Positions 42,554 through 52,171 of a stretch of 64,000 bases of DNA are shown piece by piece (the first letter of the stretch is position 1; every line of letters begins with the position of its first letter). The notes under the pieces were generated by a model, which ran no database searches, had not been told where the DNA came from, and saw only the letters and a list, made by a program, of their open reading frames with translations. The translations under genes and the position numbers were made by a program. This stretch comes from Falsirhodobacter deserti. Its GTDB lineage: Bacteria; Pseudomonadota; Alphaproteobacteria; Rhodobacterales; Rhodobacteraceae. Where the stretch lies: assembly GCF_004015795.1 (NCBI RefSeq), contig NZ_ML137218.1:62001-126000 (forward strand). Reading direction: 5' to 3'.

Positions 42554-43516
42554 CTACTCCGCTGCCATGGCCCGGCGGGCGGTGTGGCGGAAATCCAGGT
42601 CGCGGCTGACCAGCCGTTCGATCCCTGCGCCGGCATCGCCAAGGCCCTGCTTGTAGGCGACGATCTGCCGCGCGAAGGCGTTATAGATCACGACCGCGGG
42701 AATGGCGGCAACAAGTCCGATGGCCGTTGCCAGCAGCGCCTCGGCGATGCCGGGGGCCACGACGGCAAGGTTCGTGGTGTTGCTTTCCGCGATCCCGATG
42801 AACGCATTCATGATGCCCCAGACAGTGCCGAACAGCCCTACGAACGGCGCGACCGACCCGATGGAGGCGAGGATGCCCGTACCCTTGCGGCGGCGGCGTC
42901 CGGCCTGCGCCTCTATCCGCTCGATGATTGAACGGATGCGTTCCTTCACCCCTGCAACACCTGCGGAATCCAGCGCGGCATCGGATTTGCGCACCTCTTC
43001 CAATGCGGCCTGAGCCATGAAACTGGCAGGATCGCGGCGGCCTTCCAGCACCTGCGCCACCGCATTCAGCGTCGCACCGTCGCGGATCACGCTTGCGGCG
43101 CGGCGAAGTCGGTTCTTGGCGCCGGCAAATTCCACCAGCTTGAACACGAACACCGTCCATGTGGCAAAGCAGGCCGCCAGCAGGATCAGCATGACGCTTT
43201 TGACGACCCAGTCGGCCTGATGATACATGCCCAGAACCGAAAGGTCATGCGGCAGGACCGGCGCTTCGGCTTGCGATGCGGCGGCAGCGGGCTGCGCCGC
43301 CTCCGTTGCGGGTGCGGGTTCGGGGGCCGGTTCCGGCGCGGCAGCAGCGTTGGGCCGGGGGGTGGCAAGATCTGGCTGCGCCTGGGGTGCCGCGGGCGCG
43401 GATTGTTCGGCCGGTGCCTCCGGGGTGACGGGGGGCGGCGCGTCCTGCGCTGCCGCGATCGATCCCAGAAGCATCGTGGCAATCAGGATGCCCCCTGCGT
43501 GAAGCTTGCCCGTCAT
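42554..43516 (-). CDS. exbB: ExbB proton channel protein
   Basis: 320 aa. A signal-like N-terminal segment and a Pro/Ala-rich periplasmic arm (about residues 24-90) precede the MotA/TolQ/ExbB domain, with the first helix near 102-130 and the conserved ASIGSVAPFVGLFGTVWGIMNAF block near 215-240, then AEALLATAIGLVAAIPAVVIYN. The long N-terminal extension is the ExbB2-type common in alphaproteobacteria. First gene of the exbB-exbD-tonB-DUF2218 operon behind an AT-rich promoter with a palindromic element. Confidence 0.93.
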   Translation of the reverse strand: MTGKLHAGGILIATMLLGSIAAAQDAPPPVTPEAPAEQSAPAAPQAQPDLATPRPNAAAAPEPAPEPAPATEAAQPAAAASQAEAPVLPHDLSVLGMYHQADWVVKSVMLILLAACFATWTVFVFKLVEFAGAKNRLRRAASVIRDGATLNAVAQVLEGRRDPASFMAQAALEEVRKSDAALDSAGVAGVKERIRSIIERIEAQAGRRRRKGTGILASIGSVAPFVGLFGTVWGIMNAFIGIAESNTTNLAVVAPGIAEALLATAIGLVAAIPAVVIYNAFARQIVAYKQGLGDAGAGIERLVSRDLDFRHTARRAMAAE

Positions 43517-43551
43517 GAATCCGGCCCTTCCGATCAGATGTCCTTTGGGGG

Positions 43552-43580
43552 GCTATAGGATTAACGACTAAAATAGTCAA
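43552..43580 (-). promoter_or_regulatory. Sigma-70 promoter of exbB
   Basis: On the minus strand TTGACT (43580-43575) and TATAGC (43557-43552) are separated by 17 bases. The expected transcript start leaves a leader of about 30 bases before exbB. Confidence 0.65.
43566..43578. promoter_or_regulatory. Palindromic operator overlapping the exbB -35 region
   Basis: GACTAAAATAGTC is a perfect palindrome with five-base arms and three central bases. It covers most of the exbB -35 element, where a repressor would block RNA polymerase. On the minus strand TGA-N9-TCG is one base from the RirA-type TGA-N9-TCA. A related CTAAAATGTCAG element, itself with CTAAAA/TTTTAG arms, lies at 43595-43613. Confidence 0.5.
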
Positions 43581-43642
43581 TTTTAAATCCCATGCTAAAA
43601 TGTCAGCTTTTAGGTTGCCCCCGGTAGTGCTTGTGCAACCTG

Positions 43643-43657
43643 TTAAGCCCGTATTCA
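43643..43657 (+). promoter_or_regulatory. CtrA-like site upstream of motB
   Basis: TTAA-N7-TTCA, one base from the CtrA consensus TTAA-N7-TTAA, about 40 bases before motB. CtrA controls flagellar genes in many Rhodobacteraceae. A chance match is possible. An inverted repeat AGGTTGC/GCAACCT (43612-43618 and 43635-43641) lies just upstream. Confidence 0.3.
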
Positions 43658-43694
43658 GGAATGTTGGGCAATCTGGCACGGAAGGAGCCAGATC

Positions 43695-44519
43695 ATGGAC
43701 AGGCAAAACCGCCCTTTCATCATAAAGCGAAAGAAGATCAAGGAAGCTGGCGGTCATCACGGTGGCGCATGGAAGGTGGCCTATGCCGACTTTGTCACGG
43801 CGTTGATGGCGTTCTTCCTGCTGATGTGGTTGCTGAACGCCACCACGGAAAAGCAGCGCAAGGGTTTGGCGGACTTCTTCAACCCGACTACGCCGCTCAA
43901 CCGCACGTCGGGCGGTGGTGCCGAACTGTTCAACGGCGACAGCATCTTTACGGAAGAACAGCTGGTCCAAAGCGGTGCCGGTTCCACGAACAAGCTGCCG
44001 ACGGAAACGAAGCGCGCGCGTGGTGACATGGGGCAGGGTAAAACCGGCCTGGAGGAGGAGCGGCGAAAGCTTGACGAGTTGATGCGCGCGCGCGGCGGCG
44101 AAAGCATGACAATGGAACAGGCCCTTCGCCACGTGGTCACGCGGGTGACCGATGAAGGGCTGGTGATCGAGGTTTTCGACCTGCCCGATGTTCCCCTGTT
44201 CATCGGCGACACGGCAGAGCCGCAATCCGTCATGCGCGACATCGCGCGGCTGCTGGCCGATGTGCTGGCCCTGACAGCCAACAACCTCGCCATATCGGGG
44301 CATGTCCGAAATTACCCCCTGATGATGCTGCACAACCCTGCATGGGATCTATCGGCGGATCGGGCACAGGCCGTGCGTGCCTTGCTGGGCCAGATGGGTC
44401 TGCCACAAGAACGTTCGTCGCGGGTGGAAGGTCATGCCGACCGCCGCCCCGTCACCGCCAATCCGATGGCAACGCGCAACAACAGGATCGAGGTGATCCT
44501 GCTGCGCCGCGATCGTTAG
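43695..44519 (+). CDS. motB: Flagellar motor stator protein MotB
   Basis: 274 aa. The N-terminal block GAWKVAYADFVTALMAFFLLMWLLNATTE contains the single membrane helix with the proton-binding Asp (about residue 32). A plug/linker follows, and the C-terminal OmpA-like peptidoglycan-binding domain (about 140-270) includes ISGHVRNYP and RVEGHADRRPV...RNNRIEVILLR. MotA is not encoded in the window. It is first of a set with flgE, flgK, flgL and flgI. The stop is TAG. Confidence 0.93.
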   Translation: MDRQNRPFIIKRKKIKEAGGHHGGAWKVAYADFVTALMAFFLLMWLLNATTEKQRKGLADFFNPTTPLNRTSGGGAELFNGDSIFTEEQLVQSGAGSTNKLPTETKRARGDMGQGKTGLEEERRKLDELMRARGGESMTMEQALRHVVTRVTDEGLVIEVFDLPDVPLFIGDTAEPQSVMRDIARLLADVLALTANNLAISGHVRNYPLMMLHNPAWDLSADRAQAVRALLGQMGLPQERSSRVEGHADRRPVTANPMATRNNRIEVILLRRDR

Positions 44520-44578
44520 GCCGCTGTTAAACCCGACACCTGAATCTGAAAGCCAACCAATGAAGGGCGCGAATCGAC

Positions 44579-45859
44579 ATGACGATTACCTCCTCGATGA
44601 ATGCTGGCGTGGCCGGCTTGAACGCCAATGCCTCGCGCCTTGCTTCGATTTCCGACAACATCGCCAATGCCGGAACCTATGGCTACAAGCGCGCGGAAAC
44701 CGATTTCTATGCCATGGTCAGCGCGGGAAGCTCGGGCGACAAGTATTCGGCGGGCGGGGTGCGGGCGACATCCACGCGCTTGGTCAATGAAAGCGGCGCG
44801 TTGACCGGCACGTCCAATGCGACCGATCTTTCGATCAGCGGGCGTGGCTTCATTCCGGTTTCTGCCGATGGCGAAAACGTATCGCTCGCCACCACGGGAT
44901 CGTTCCGGATGGATGCCACCGGAACGCTGGTGACGGAAGCGGGCCTTACGCTGATGGGCTGGAAAGCTGGCCCCGATGGCACCGTAACTGCCGCTGCGCG
45001 CGAATCCATGGCCGCGCTGGAGCCGGTGAAGGTTGGCCTGAACCAGTTCATCTCCAACCCCACCACCCGGATGTCGATGTCCGTGAACCTGCCTGCCACG
45101 GCCACGCAGCCGGGGGCGGAAACCAAGACGTTCCGGCAGACGATGGAGTATTTCGACACCACCGGCACCTCCAGCCAGCTTACCGCCAGCTTCACCCCGG
45201 TGGAGGCGACGGGCACCGCTGCCAGCAACCAGTGGACGATGGAACTGCGCGACGAAGCCTCGGGGGAGGTGAAGGGAAGCTATCTTCTGACCTTCGACAT
45301 CAGCGCCACCGCCGGCGGAACCCTGTCCGATGTGCAGAATCTGTCGGGCGCCGAATATGACGAAGAAACCGGCAGCATCGAGCTGGATCTTGGTGAAAGC
45401 ACCGTCGCCTTCAACATCGGGAAGTACGGCTCCATCAGCGGGATGACGCAGCTTTCCGACACCTATACCCCCGGTTCGATCGAAAAGAACGGCTCGGCCA
45501 TCGGCAGCCTCACCTCGGTCGAGGTGGACGATGACGGCATGGTGCGTGCAATCTATGATCAGGGCTTCAGCCGCGTGATCTATCAGGTGCCGGTTGTCGA
45601 CGTGCCGAACCCCAACGGCCTGAAGTCGCTGAATAACCAGACCTATGGCCTGACGAATGAAGCCGGCGCCTTTTACCTGTGGGATGCCGGAACAGGCCCC
45701 GCCGGTACCATCGAAGGCTATACGCGCGAAGAATCCACGACCGATATCGCTCGAGAGCTGACATCCCTGATCCAGACGCAGCATGCCTACTCCTCCAACG
45801 CCAAGATCATCCAGACGGTGGACGAGATGCTGCAAGAAACCACCAACCTGAAGCGCTGA
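44579..45859 (+). CDS. flgE: Flagellar hook protein FlgE
   Basis: 426 aa. The N-terminal rod/hook signature SSMNAGVAGLNANASRLASISDNIANAGTYG and the C-terminal SLIQTQHAYSSNAKIIQTVDEMLQETTNLKR are the coiled-coil ends that pack in the axial structure; the beta-rich FlgE domains lie between. It assembles the hook outside the cell after export through the flagellar type III apparatus. The ATG 44579 has AAGGG upstream. It is followed by flgK after 7 bases. Confidence 0.93.
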   Translation: MTITSSMNAGVAGLNANASRLASISDNIANAGTYGYKRAETDFYAMVSAGSSGDKYSAGGVRATSTRLVNESGALTGTSNATDLSISGRGFIPVSADGENVSLATTGSFRMDATGTLVTEAGLTLMGWKAGPDGTVTAAARESMAALEPVKVGLNQFISNPTTRMSMSVNLPATATQPGAETKTFRQTMEYFDTTGTSSQLTASFTPVEATGTAASNQWTMELRDEASGEVKGSYLLTFDISATAGGTLSDVQNLSGAEYDEETGSIELDLGESTVAFNIGKYGSISGMTQLSDTYTPGSIEKNGSAIGSLTSVEVDDDGMVRAIYDQGFSRVIYQVPVVDVPNPNGLKSLNNQTYGLTNEAGAFYLWDAGTGPAGTIEGYTREESTTDIARELTSLIQTQHAYSSNAKIIQTVDEMLQETTNLKR

Positions 45860-45866
45860 GGGTATC

Positions 45867-47162
45867 ATGTCGCTTGGCTCGGCCCTTTCCATCGCACAAA
45901 CCGGCTTGTCCGCAACTTCCCGCGCGGCAGACCTGACATCGCAGAACGTCGCAAACGCCCTGAACGAAGGGTATGCGCGGCGCGAACTGGCCCTTGGCAC
46001 CCGCTTGACCGGTGGCGTGATGGTGGAGGGAATCACCCGCTTCGCCGATCGCGCCATCATTGCCGACCGGCGCATCGCCCAGGCCGAGGATGGAGGCGCG
46101 GCAAGCATCGCCGACTTCCTGCGCCGGATGGAGGATGCTGTCGGCGCGGACGGCTCCACCGGGTCGGTCGGGGGATTGGTTTTGGCACTTGATGCGGCCT
46201 TGATTGCGGCAAGCGGGCAGCCGCAGTCGGAGAGCGTTCTGGGGGCCGCGGTGACGGCAGCCGATGCCCTTGCCTCGCGCCTGAACGGTCTGACCGATAC
46301 GGTGCAGGCCGCACGGCTGGCCGCTGACAAGGGGATCGCGAAAGGCGTTGCGGCCATCAACACGTCGCTGCTGCAGCTTGAAAAGCTGAACGGCCGGATC
46401 GTTTCGGCCACGGGGGCGGAAGCGGCAAGCCTGCAGGACCAACGTCAGCAGCTGGTGGACATTGTTGCCGCCCAGATCCCGCTGAGGGAGATCGAGCGGG
46501 ACGACGGGCGCATCGCACTGATGACGCCCGACGGAACGATGCTGCTTGATGGTAAAGCAGCGCAGCTTGGCTTTGCACCGGCCAATATCATGGCCGACGG
46601 CGTCGAAGGGGCGGGGCTGACGATCAACGGGCGCCCGCTGGATCTGACCTCTTTGGGCAATGGCGAACTTGCGGCACAATTCACCATTCGCGACACGCTT
46701 GGCCTTGATATGCAAAAGCGGCTGGATGCCTTTGCCGATGACTTGGGTGACCGGCTTGAAGGCACGGGCCTTCTGCAGGTGTCGGGCGGGCAATACGGCG
46801 TGGATCCTCGACTTGTGGAAGAACCTTTCCGCCTGCGCGAAGGGCTGTCCGCAGAGGCTGAAACAGCACCGGGTGATGCATCGCGCCTGAACGCGATTCT
46901 GAAGTCGTTGGCTGCAGGGGCGGGGGCATCCGGCAGCGTGGCGTCGCTTGTGTCGGGCATCTCCACCAGCCGCGTTGCGGCCGAGGATCGGGCGACCTTC
47001 GCGTCCGCCCGCCATGACGCGCTGCGCATGGCCGAACTTTCGGACGGTGTTGATACGGATGCCGAGATGACGAAACTCCTGTCGATCCAGCAAGCCTATA
47101 CCGCGAATGCGCGCGTGATCCAGGCGGTGGACAAGATGATGCAGGACATTCTGGGGCTTTGA
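45867..47162 (+). CDS. flgK: Hook-filament junction protein FlgK (HAP1)
   Basis: 431 aa, shorter than the approximately 480-550 of enterobacterial FlgK, in line with other Rhodobacteraceae. The N-terminal block ALSIAQTGLSATSRAADLTSQNVANALNEGY and C-terminal TKLLSIQQAYTANARVIQAVDKMMQDILGL are typical. It links hook to filament together with the flgL product encoded next, one base after its stop. Confidence 0.88.
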   Translation: MSLGSALSIAQTGLSATSRAADLTSQNVANALNEGYARRELALGTRLTGGVMVEGITRFADRAIIADRRIAQAEDGGAASIADFLRRMEDAVGADGSTGSVGGLVLALDAALIAASGQPQSESVLGAAVTAADALASRLNGLTDTVQAARLAADKGIAKGVAAINTSLLQLEKLNGRIVSATGAEAASLQDQRQQLVDIVAAQIPLREIERDDGRIALMTPDGTMLLDGKAAQLGFAPANIMADGVEGAGLTINGRPLDLTSLGNGELAAQFTIRDTLGLDMQKRLDAFADDLGDRLEGTGLLQVSGGQYGVDPRLVEEPFRLREGLSAEAETAPGDASRLNAILKSLAAGAGASGSVASLVSGISTSRVAAEDRATFASARHDALRMAELSDGVDTDAEMTKLLSIQQAYTANARVIQAVDKMMQDILGL

Positions 47163-47163
47163 A

Positions 47164-48147
47164 ATGACTAGCATCTCTTTGTCGGACATGGCGCAAAACT
47201 TCGCGTTGCGCCGCCAGAACACATCGCTTCAGGCCGATGTCCGCAAACATTCGACGGAAAGCACCACGGGGCTTGTCGCTGACAGGGGGCGTGCCCTTGG
47301 CGGTGACTTCACGGCCCTGTCCGGCATCGACAGCAGCCTTGCGCGCCTGAACGCTTATGGCAGCACGTTGACCCAGGCGGAAACCGTTGCCAGCGCCACG
47401 CAGTCCGCACTGGACACGATCAACGTTTCTGCCGGGTCCCTTGGCATACAGATGCTGGATCCCACGACGTCCGGCAATACCACCTCGTTGGCGGCACTGG
47501 CGGAAATCGCCGCCAGCAGTTTCGAGGCAACCGTTGCTGCCCTGAACAGTCAGGTTGCGGGGCAGTTGCTTTTCGCCGGTGTCGCAAATGTGCAGCCGCT
47601 TCCCGATGCGTCCGCCATTCTTTCCGCGCTGCAGGAGGCGACGGCAGGCGCCACCACGGCACAGGAAGTATCGGACCGCGTTGCCGCATGGTTCGCGTCG
47701 GATCAGGCCTATCAGGGTGGGGCAGATCGCGCACCGTCGGCGGTGGGCGATCATGATCGGGTTGATGCCACCGTCACTGCCGGCGATCCGGCGCTGATGC
47801 GAACGGTTCAGGCCCTTGCGATGGGCGCGCTGCTTTCGCAAGGTGCGCTTGAGGGGCAGGATGACGAACGTCGGGCGCTGGCACGGATCACCGGCACCGC
47901 CCTTACCGAGGCGGACGCTGCCCGCACCGAACTTTCCGCCCGCCTTGGGGCAAGCCAGGAACATCTGGCCGACATCCGCACCCGCGATACCGCGCAGATC
48001 TCGGCGCTGAAGATGGCGCGGCTTGATATCCTTGCGGTGGATCCCTACGAGTCCGCCGTGCGGCTGGAGGCGACGCAGACGCAGATCGAAACGCTTTATT
48101 CGGTCACCGCTCGCCTGTCGCGGATGAGCTTGGCGGACTTCCTGTGA
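47164..48147 (+). CDS. flgL: Flagellar hook-associated protein FlgL/flagellin-like (HAP3)
   Basis: 327 aa. A flagellin-type N-terminal helix (residues about 1-130, MTSISLSDMAQNFALRRQN) and C-terminal helix (about 250-327, DTAQISALKMARLDILAVDPYESAVRLEATQTQIETLYSVTARLSRMSLADFL) frame a small central region. Position after flgK and before flgI supports FlgL over filament flagellin. The stop overlaps flgI. Confidence 0.85.
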   Translation: MTSISLSDMAQNFALRRQNTSLQADVRKHSTESTTGLVADRGRALGGDFTALSGIDSSLARLNAYGSTLTQAETVASATQSALDTINVSAGSLGIQMLDPTTSGNTTSLAALAEIAASSFEATVAALNSQVAGQLLFAGVANVQPLPDASAILSALQEATAGATTAQEVSDRVAAWFASDQAYQGGADRAPSAVGDHDRVDATVTAGDPALMRTVQALAMGALLSQGALEGQDDERRALARITGTALTEADAARTELSARLGASQEHLADIRTRDTAQISALKMARLDILAVDPYESAVRLEATQTQIETLYSVTARLSRMSLADFL

Positions 48148-49232
48148 TGTGGCGGCTCGTCGTCTTTCTAATCTGCTTTGCGCTGCCTGTTGTGGCGGGA
48201 CCGATCCGTATCAAGGATCTGGCCGATTTCGACGGGGTGCGGGGCAACGATCTTGTCGGCTATGGCCTTGTTGTCGGCCTGAACGGCACGGGCGACGGGC
48301 TGCGCAACTCTCCCTTCACCGAGGAGATCATGTCCAACCTGCTGGAGCGGCTGGGCGTGAACGTCACGGGCGAGATGCTGCGCCCCAAGAACGTGGCGGC
48401 GGTTCTTGTCACCGCCAGCCTGCCGCCCTTCGCGCGGTCTGGCAGCCAGATCGACGCGACCATATCGGCCATCGGTGACGCGAAAAGCCTGCTGGGCGGA
48501 ACGCTGGTGATGACGCCGCTGAACGGGGCGGACGGCCAGATCTATGCCGTGGCGCAAGGCACGATCATCGCGGGGGGCATTTCAGCAGAAGGGGAGGCTG
48601 CGCGTGTCGTGCAGGGCGTTCCCACCTCGGGCACCGTTCCCCGTGGCGCGCGGGTGGAGCGGGAGGTGGAATTCGACTTCGGCGGCCTCCAATCCATGCG
48701 GCTGGCGCTGCGCAACCCCGATTTCACCACCGCCGCGCGTGTGGAAGCAGCCGTGAACCGCAGCTTCGGCAACCGGATGGCGACCATGCTGGATTCCGGC
48801 ACGGTGGAACTGAACCTTCGGGGGCAATCGCCCGCACATGTTCTTGCACGTCTGGAAAACCTGACGGTGGAGCCGGAAACGCGGGCGCGTGTGGTTGTTG
48901 ATCAGCGTTCGGGAACAATCGTGATGGGGGAGGACGTGCGGATCAGCCGCGTGGCTGTTGCCCAAGGCAACCTGACCCTGCGGATCGAGGAAACGCCGCA
49001 AGCGGTGCAGCCCAATCCCTTCTCTCCGGGGCAGACCATCGTCCTGCCGCGCACCGAGGCAGAGATCGAACAGGACCCCGGTACCGGCCTTGCCGAGTTG
49101 GAGGGCAGCACCAGTCTGTCCCAGGTGGTTGCGGGGCTAAATGCGCTTGGCGTCGCGCCCTATGACATGATCGATATCCTCAAAAGCATAAACGCAGCCG
49201 GGGCGCTGCATGCCGAATTCGTCGTGCGGTGA
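48147..49232 (+). CDS. flgI: Flagellar P-ring protein FlgI
   Basis: 361 aa with an N-terminal signal peptide (MWRLVVFLICFALPVVAG). The FlgI core follows: IRIKDLADFDGVRGNDLVGYGLVVGLNGTGDGL, then MLRPKNVAAVLVTASLPPFARSGSQID and the C-terminal LNALGVAPYDMIDILKSINAAGALHAE. It forms the periplasmic peptidoglycan ring of the rod bushing. Its ATG shares one base with the flgL stop (TGATG); the GTG at 48144 is an alternative. The flagellar set ends here. Confidence 0.94.
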   Translation: MWRLVVFLICFALPVVAGPIRIKDLADFDGVRGNDLVGYGLVVGLNGTGDGLRNSPFTEEIMSNLLERLGVNVTGEMLRPKNVAAVLVTASLPPFARSGSQIDATISAIGDAKSLLGGTLVMTPLNGADGQIYAVAQGTIIAGGISAEGEAARVVQGVPTSGTVPRGARVEREVEFDFGGLQSMRLALRNPDFTTAARVEAAVNRSFGNRMATMLDSGTVELNLRGQSPAHVLARLENLTVEPETRARVVVDQRSGTIVMGEDVRISRVAVAQGNLTLRIEETPQAVQPNPFSPGQTIVLPRTEAEIEQDPGTGLAELEGSTSLSQVVAGLNALGVAPYDMIDILKSINAAGALHAEFVVR

Positions 49233-49287
49233 AGGCACTTCCACCGGGTCGCGCATCTGATAGTCTTCCGCGCAAGCAGGGGATGGC

Positions 49288-50334
49288 ATGATGACGACAC
49301 ATCTATGGATGCGGCACGAACAGCGCCCGCATGAGGAACGGACGGGCCTGACGCCCGAAGGCGTAGCCGCACTTGTGGCACAAGGCTTCCGCGTTACGGT
49401 CGAAGACAGTCCGACCCGCTGCATCGCCACGGCCGTTTACGCCGAGGCGGGGGCGCAGATCGCACCGGCCGAAAGCTGGCCCGTCGCCCCGCGCGATGCC
49501 ATCATCTTCGGTCTGAAGGAACTGCCCGAGGATGGTACGCCCCTGATCCATCGCCACATCCTGTTCGGGCATGCCTTCAAGGGGCAACGCGCCGGCCAGC
49601 TGCTGCTGGCGCGGTTTCGTCAGGGTGGCGGCACGCTTTACGATCTGGAATCTTTGGTGGACGAAAGCGGGCGGCGTGTTGCGGCGTTCGGATACTGGGC
49701 AGGCTATGCCGGGGCGGCGGTTGCGCTGAAGTGCTGGGCGGCACAGCAGGCTGGCGGGATCTGCGGGCCTTTGGCGCGGTTTTCTGGCCGTGTCGCGCTG
49801 CTTTCGGATCTGGCGCACGAACTGGGGGATGCACAGCGCCCGCGCGTGCTGATCATCGGTGCCAATGGCCGCGTCGGCACCGGTGCCGACGACCTTTGCT
49901 CGGCGCTGGAGGTACCTGTCACCCGCTGGGACATGGCAGAAACCGCCAGCGGCGGCCCGTTTCCCGAGGTTCTGACCCATGACATCTTCCTGAACTGCAT
50001 CCTTGCGCGGCCGGGCTGCCCCGTCTTCGTGCCCGTTTCGGCCCTGGCGGCGCAGCGGGCGCTGCGGGTGATCGGGGATATTGCCTGCGACCCCTCGTCT
50101 GACTATTCGCCCATCAAGGTTTACGACCGCACGACGGATTGGGACAGTCCGGCCCTGCGGGTGGCGGATGCGCCCGTTCTGGACGTGACCGCGATCGACA
50201 ACCTGCCGTCGCTTCTGCCGGTCGAAAGCTCCGAGGATTATGCGATCCAGCTTCTGCCCTCGCTTCGGGCGCTGGACCGGCTGGATCAGGGCGTGTGGGC
50301 GCGCGCGAAGGCCGAATTCGACCGCCACATCTAG
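49288..50334 (+). CDS. Saccharopine dehydrogenase (NAD, L-lysine-forming) family protein
   Basis: 348 aa. It resembles the alanine dehydrogenase/saccharopine dehydrogenase LYS1 fold: an N-terminal [26 protein letters not shown] domain, a Rossmann domain with [14 protein letters not shown], and the [17 protein letters not shown] block. Typical activity is the NAD-linked reaction between saccharopine and lysine plus 2-oxoglutarate. The partner genes of the saccharopine pathway are not in the window. ATG 49288 or 49291 could start. It converges on mutL with a 4-base overlap; the stop is TAG. Confidence 0.83.
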   Translation: MMTTHLWMRHEQRPHEERTGLTPEGVAALVAQGFRVTVEDSPTRCIATAVYAEAGAQIAPAESWPVAPRDAIIFGLKELPEDGTPLIHRHILFGHAFKGQRAGQLLLARFRQGGGTLYDLESLVDESGRRVAAFGYWAGYAGAAVALKCWAAQQAGGICGPLARFSGRVALLSDLAHELGDAQRPRVLIIGANGRVGTGADDLCSALEVPVTRWDMAETASGGPFPEVLTHDIFLNCILARPGCPVFVPVSALAAQRALRVIGDIACDPSSDYSPIKVYDRTTDWDSPALRVADAPVLDVTAIDNLPSLLPVESSEDYAIQLLPSLRALDRLDQGVWARAKAEFDRHI

Positions 50335-52121
50335 CGGCGGCCGAACAGCTTTTCGATATCGTGCAGCGCCAGTTCGACATAGGTGGGGCGGCCGTGGTTG
50401 CACTGCCCCGATTTCGGCGTCGCCTCCATCTCGCGCAGCAGGGCGTTCATCTCCTCCGCACGCATCTGGCGGCCTGACCGGACCGATCCGTGGCAGGCCA
50501 TGCGCGACAGGATCGCGTCCATGCGCGCCTGAAGGGTGGTGCTGTCGCCTTCGGCCAGCTCGTCCAGAATGTCGCGCAGCAGCGCCGCCGCATCCACGCG
50601 GCCAAGGATGGCGGGCGTTTCGCGCACGGCGATGGCCCCCGCGCCGAACGGTTCGATTGTCAGCCCAAGGCGGGCCAGATCATCTGCCATATCCAGAAGC
50701 TGGGCGGCATCCGGCGCGGAAAGGTCCACGATCTCGGGGATCAGCAGGGCTTGGGCGGCCACGCCCGCCGCATCGCGCTGCGCTTTCAGTTTTTCGTAAA
50801 CCAGCCGTTCGTGCGCGGCATGCTGATCCACGATGACCATCCCGCGCGCCGTCTGTGCGATGATGTAGTTTCCGTGCACCTGCCCGCGCGCGGCCCCCAG
50901 CGGCAGCGTGTCATCGGCCTGAACCGGTTCTTCCACCACCCGGGCCGAGGGGGCTTCAGCGAAACCCAGCGGGGCCTGCCATGTCGTGCTGCGGGCCAGG
51001 ACAGGCTGCGAGGGGCGATCCATCTGGTAAACGCGCGGCGGTTCGGGGCGCATCGCCTCAAGCGTTTCGGTGGCAACGGTGGAGGATGCGCGATGCCCCG
51101 CACCCGCCAGCACCTGCCGCAGCCCCGAAACGATCAGCGCGCGCGCGGTGGCCGGATCACGAAAGCGCACCTCTGCCTTGGCGGGATGCACGTTCACATC
51201 CACAAGCTGCGGATCGCAGGAGATGCGCAGCACGGCCGCCGGATGCCGGTCCCGCGACAGCACATCCATATAGGCCGCGCGCAGTGCCCCCATCAGCATC
51301 CGGTCCAGCACGGGGCGGCCGTTCACGAACAGGAATTGCTGCGCGCCCGATCCACGCGAATAGGTGGGCAGCGCGGCGTAACCCGAAAGCCGCAGCCCAT
51401 CCCGTTCGATATCAACAGGCAGCGCGTTGGTCACGAAATCCGGGCCAAGGATGCGACCCAGCCTCCCGGCCAGCGCGTCGAACAGATCGCCTCTTTCAGG
51501 ATCGGTGCGGAAGATCACCCGCGCGGTTCCCGCATCCGTCAGCGTGAACCCGACCGAGGGTTCGGCCATCGCAAGGCGGCGGATCACGTCGGCAATCGCC
51601 TGCGCCTCGGCGCGGTCGGTGCGCAGGAACTTCAGGCGGGCGGGGGTGGCATAGAACAGATCGCGCAGCTCCACCATCGTGCCGGGGCTGGCGGCGGCGG
51701 GGCGCACCGCCTCCATCCGTCCGCCGGTCACGGTGATGGCCGCCCCTTCGCCCCCGCCACAGCGCGAGGTGATGGTCAGGCGCCCGACGGCGCCCAGCGA
51801 TGGCAGCGCCTCGCCCCGAAACCCGAAAGAGCGGATGGCCAGAAGGTCGCTGCCGTCGATCTTGGACGTGGCATGCCGCGCCAGTGCCAGCGGCAGATCG
51901 GTCGCCGTCATGCCGCAGCCGTCATCGGTCACGCGGATCAGGGTCTTGCCGCCATCGGCATAGTCCACCGAGATACGGCGCGCGCCCGCGTCCAGCGCGT
52001 TTTCCACCAGTTCCTTCACCGCAGAGGCGGGACGTTCCACCACCTCGCCCGCGGCGATGCGGTTGATGGCGGATTCGTCAAGCTGGCGGATGACGGGGCG
52101 GGGATCAGACGTGTCGCGCAT
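50331..52121 (-). CDS. mutL: DNA mismatch repair protein MutL
   Basis: 596 aa. The GHKL ATPase (about residues 1-330) shows [42 protein letters not shown] and [15 protein letters not shown] Pro/Glu-rich linker leads to the C-terminal dimer domain with [14 protein letters not shown]. The D-Q-H-A-x2-E-x4-E pattern is the metal motif of endonuclease-type MutL found outside the enterobacteria, so this MutL probably nicks DNA itself. The ATG 52121 begins the family ([17 protein letters not shown]); the stop is TAG. Confidence 0.95.
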   Translation of the reverse strand: MRDTSDPRPVIRQLDESAINRIAAGEVVERPASAVKELVENALDAGARRISVDYADGGKTLIRVTDDGCGMTATDLPLALARHATSKIDGSDLLAIRSFGFRGEALPSLGAVGRLTITSRCGGGEGAAITVTGGRMEAVRPAAASPGTMVELRDLFYATPARLKFLRTDRAEAQAIADVIRRLAMAEPSVGFTLTDAGTARVIFRTDPERGDLFDALAGRLGRILGPDFVTNALPVDIERDGLRLSGYAALPTYSRGSGAQQFLFVNGRPVLDRMLMGALRAAYMDVLSRDRHPAAVLRISCDPQLVDVNVHPAKAEVRFRDPATARALIVSGLRQVLAGAGHRASSTVATETLEAMRPEPPRVYQMDRPSQPVLARSTTWQAPLGFAEAPSARVVEEPVQADDTLPLGAARGQVHGNYIIAQTARGMVIVDQHAAHERLVYEKLKAQRDAAGVAAQALLIPEIVDLSAPDAAQLLDMADDLARLGLTIEPFGAGAIAVRETPAILGRVDAAALLRDILDELAEGDSTTLQARMDAILSRMACHGSVRSGRQMRAEEMNALLREMEATPKSGQCNHGRPTYVELALHDIEKLFGRR

Positions 52122-52171
52122 GCCCACAAAATAGCATGGCGCGGGGCGGCGTGCCACCGCCCCGCGCGGCA

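Noticed and set aside
43517-43694. A riboswitch or small RNA in the exbB-motB intergenic region
   Set aside because: The region is explained by two promoters and AT-rich palindromes; no stable conserved fold or terminator was seen.
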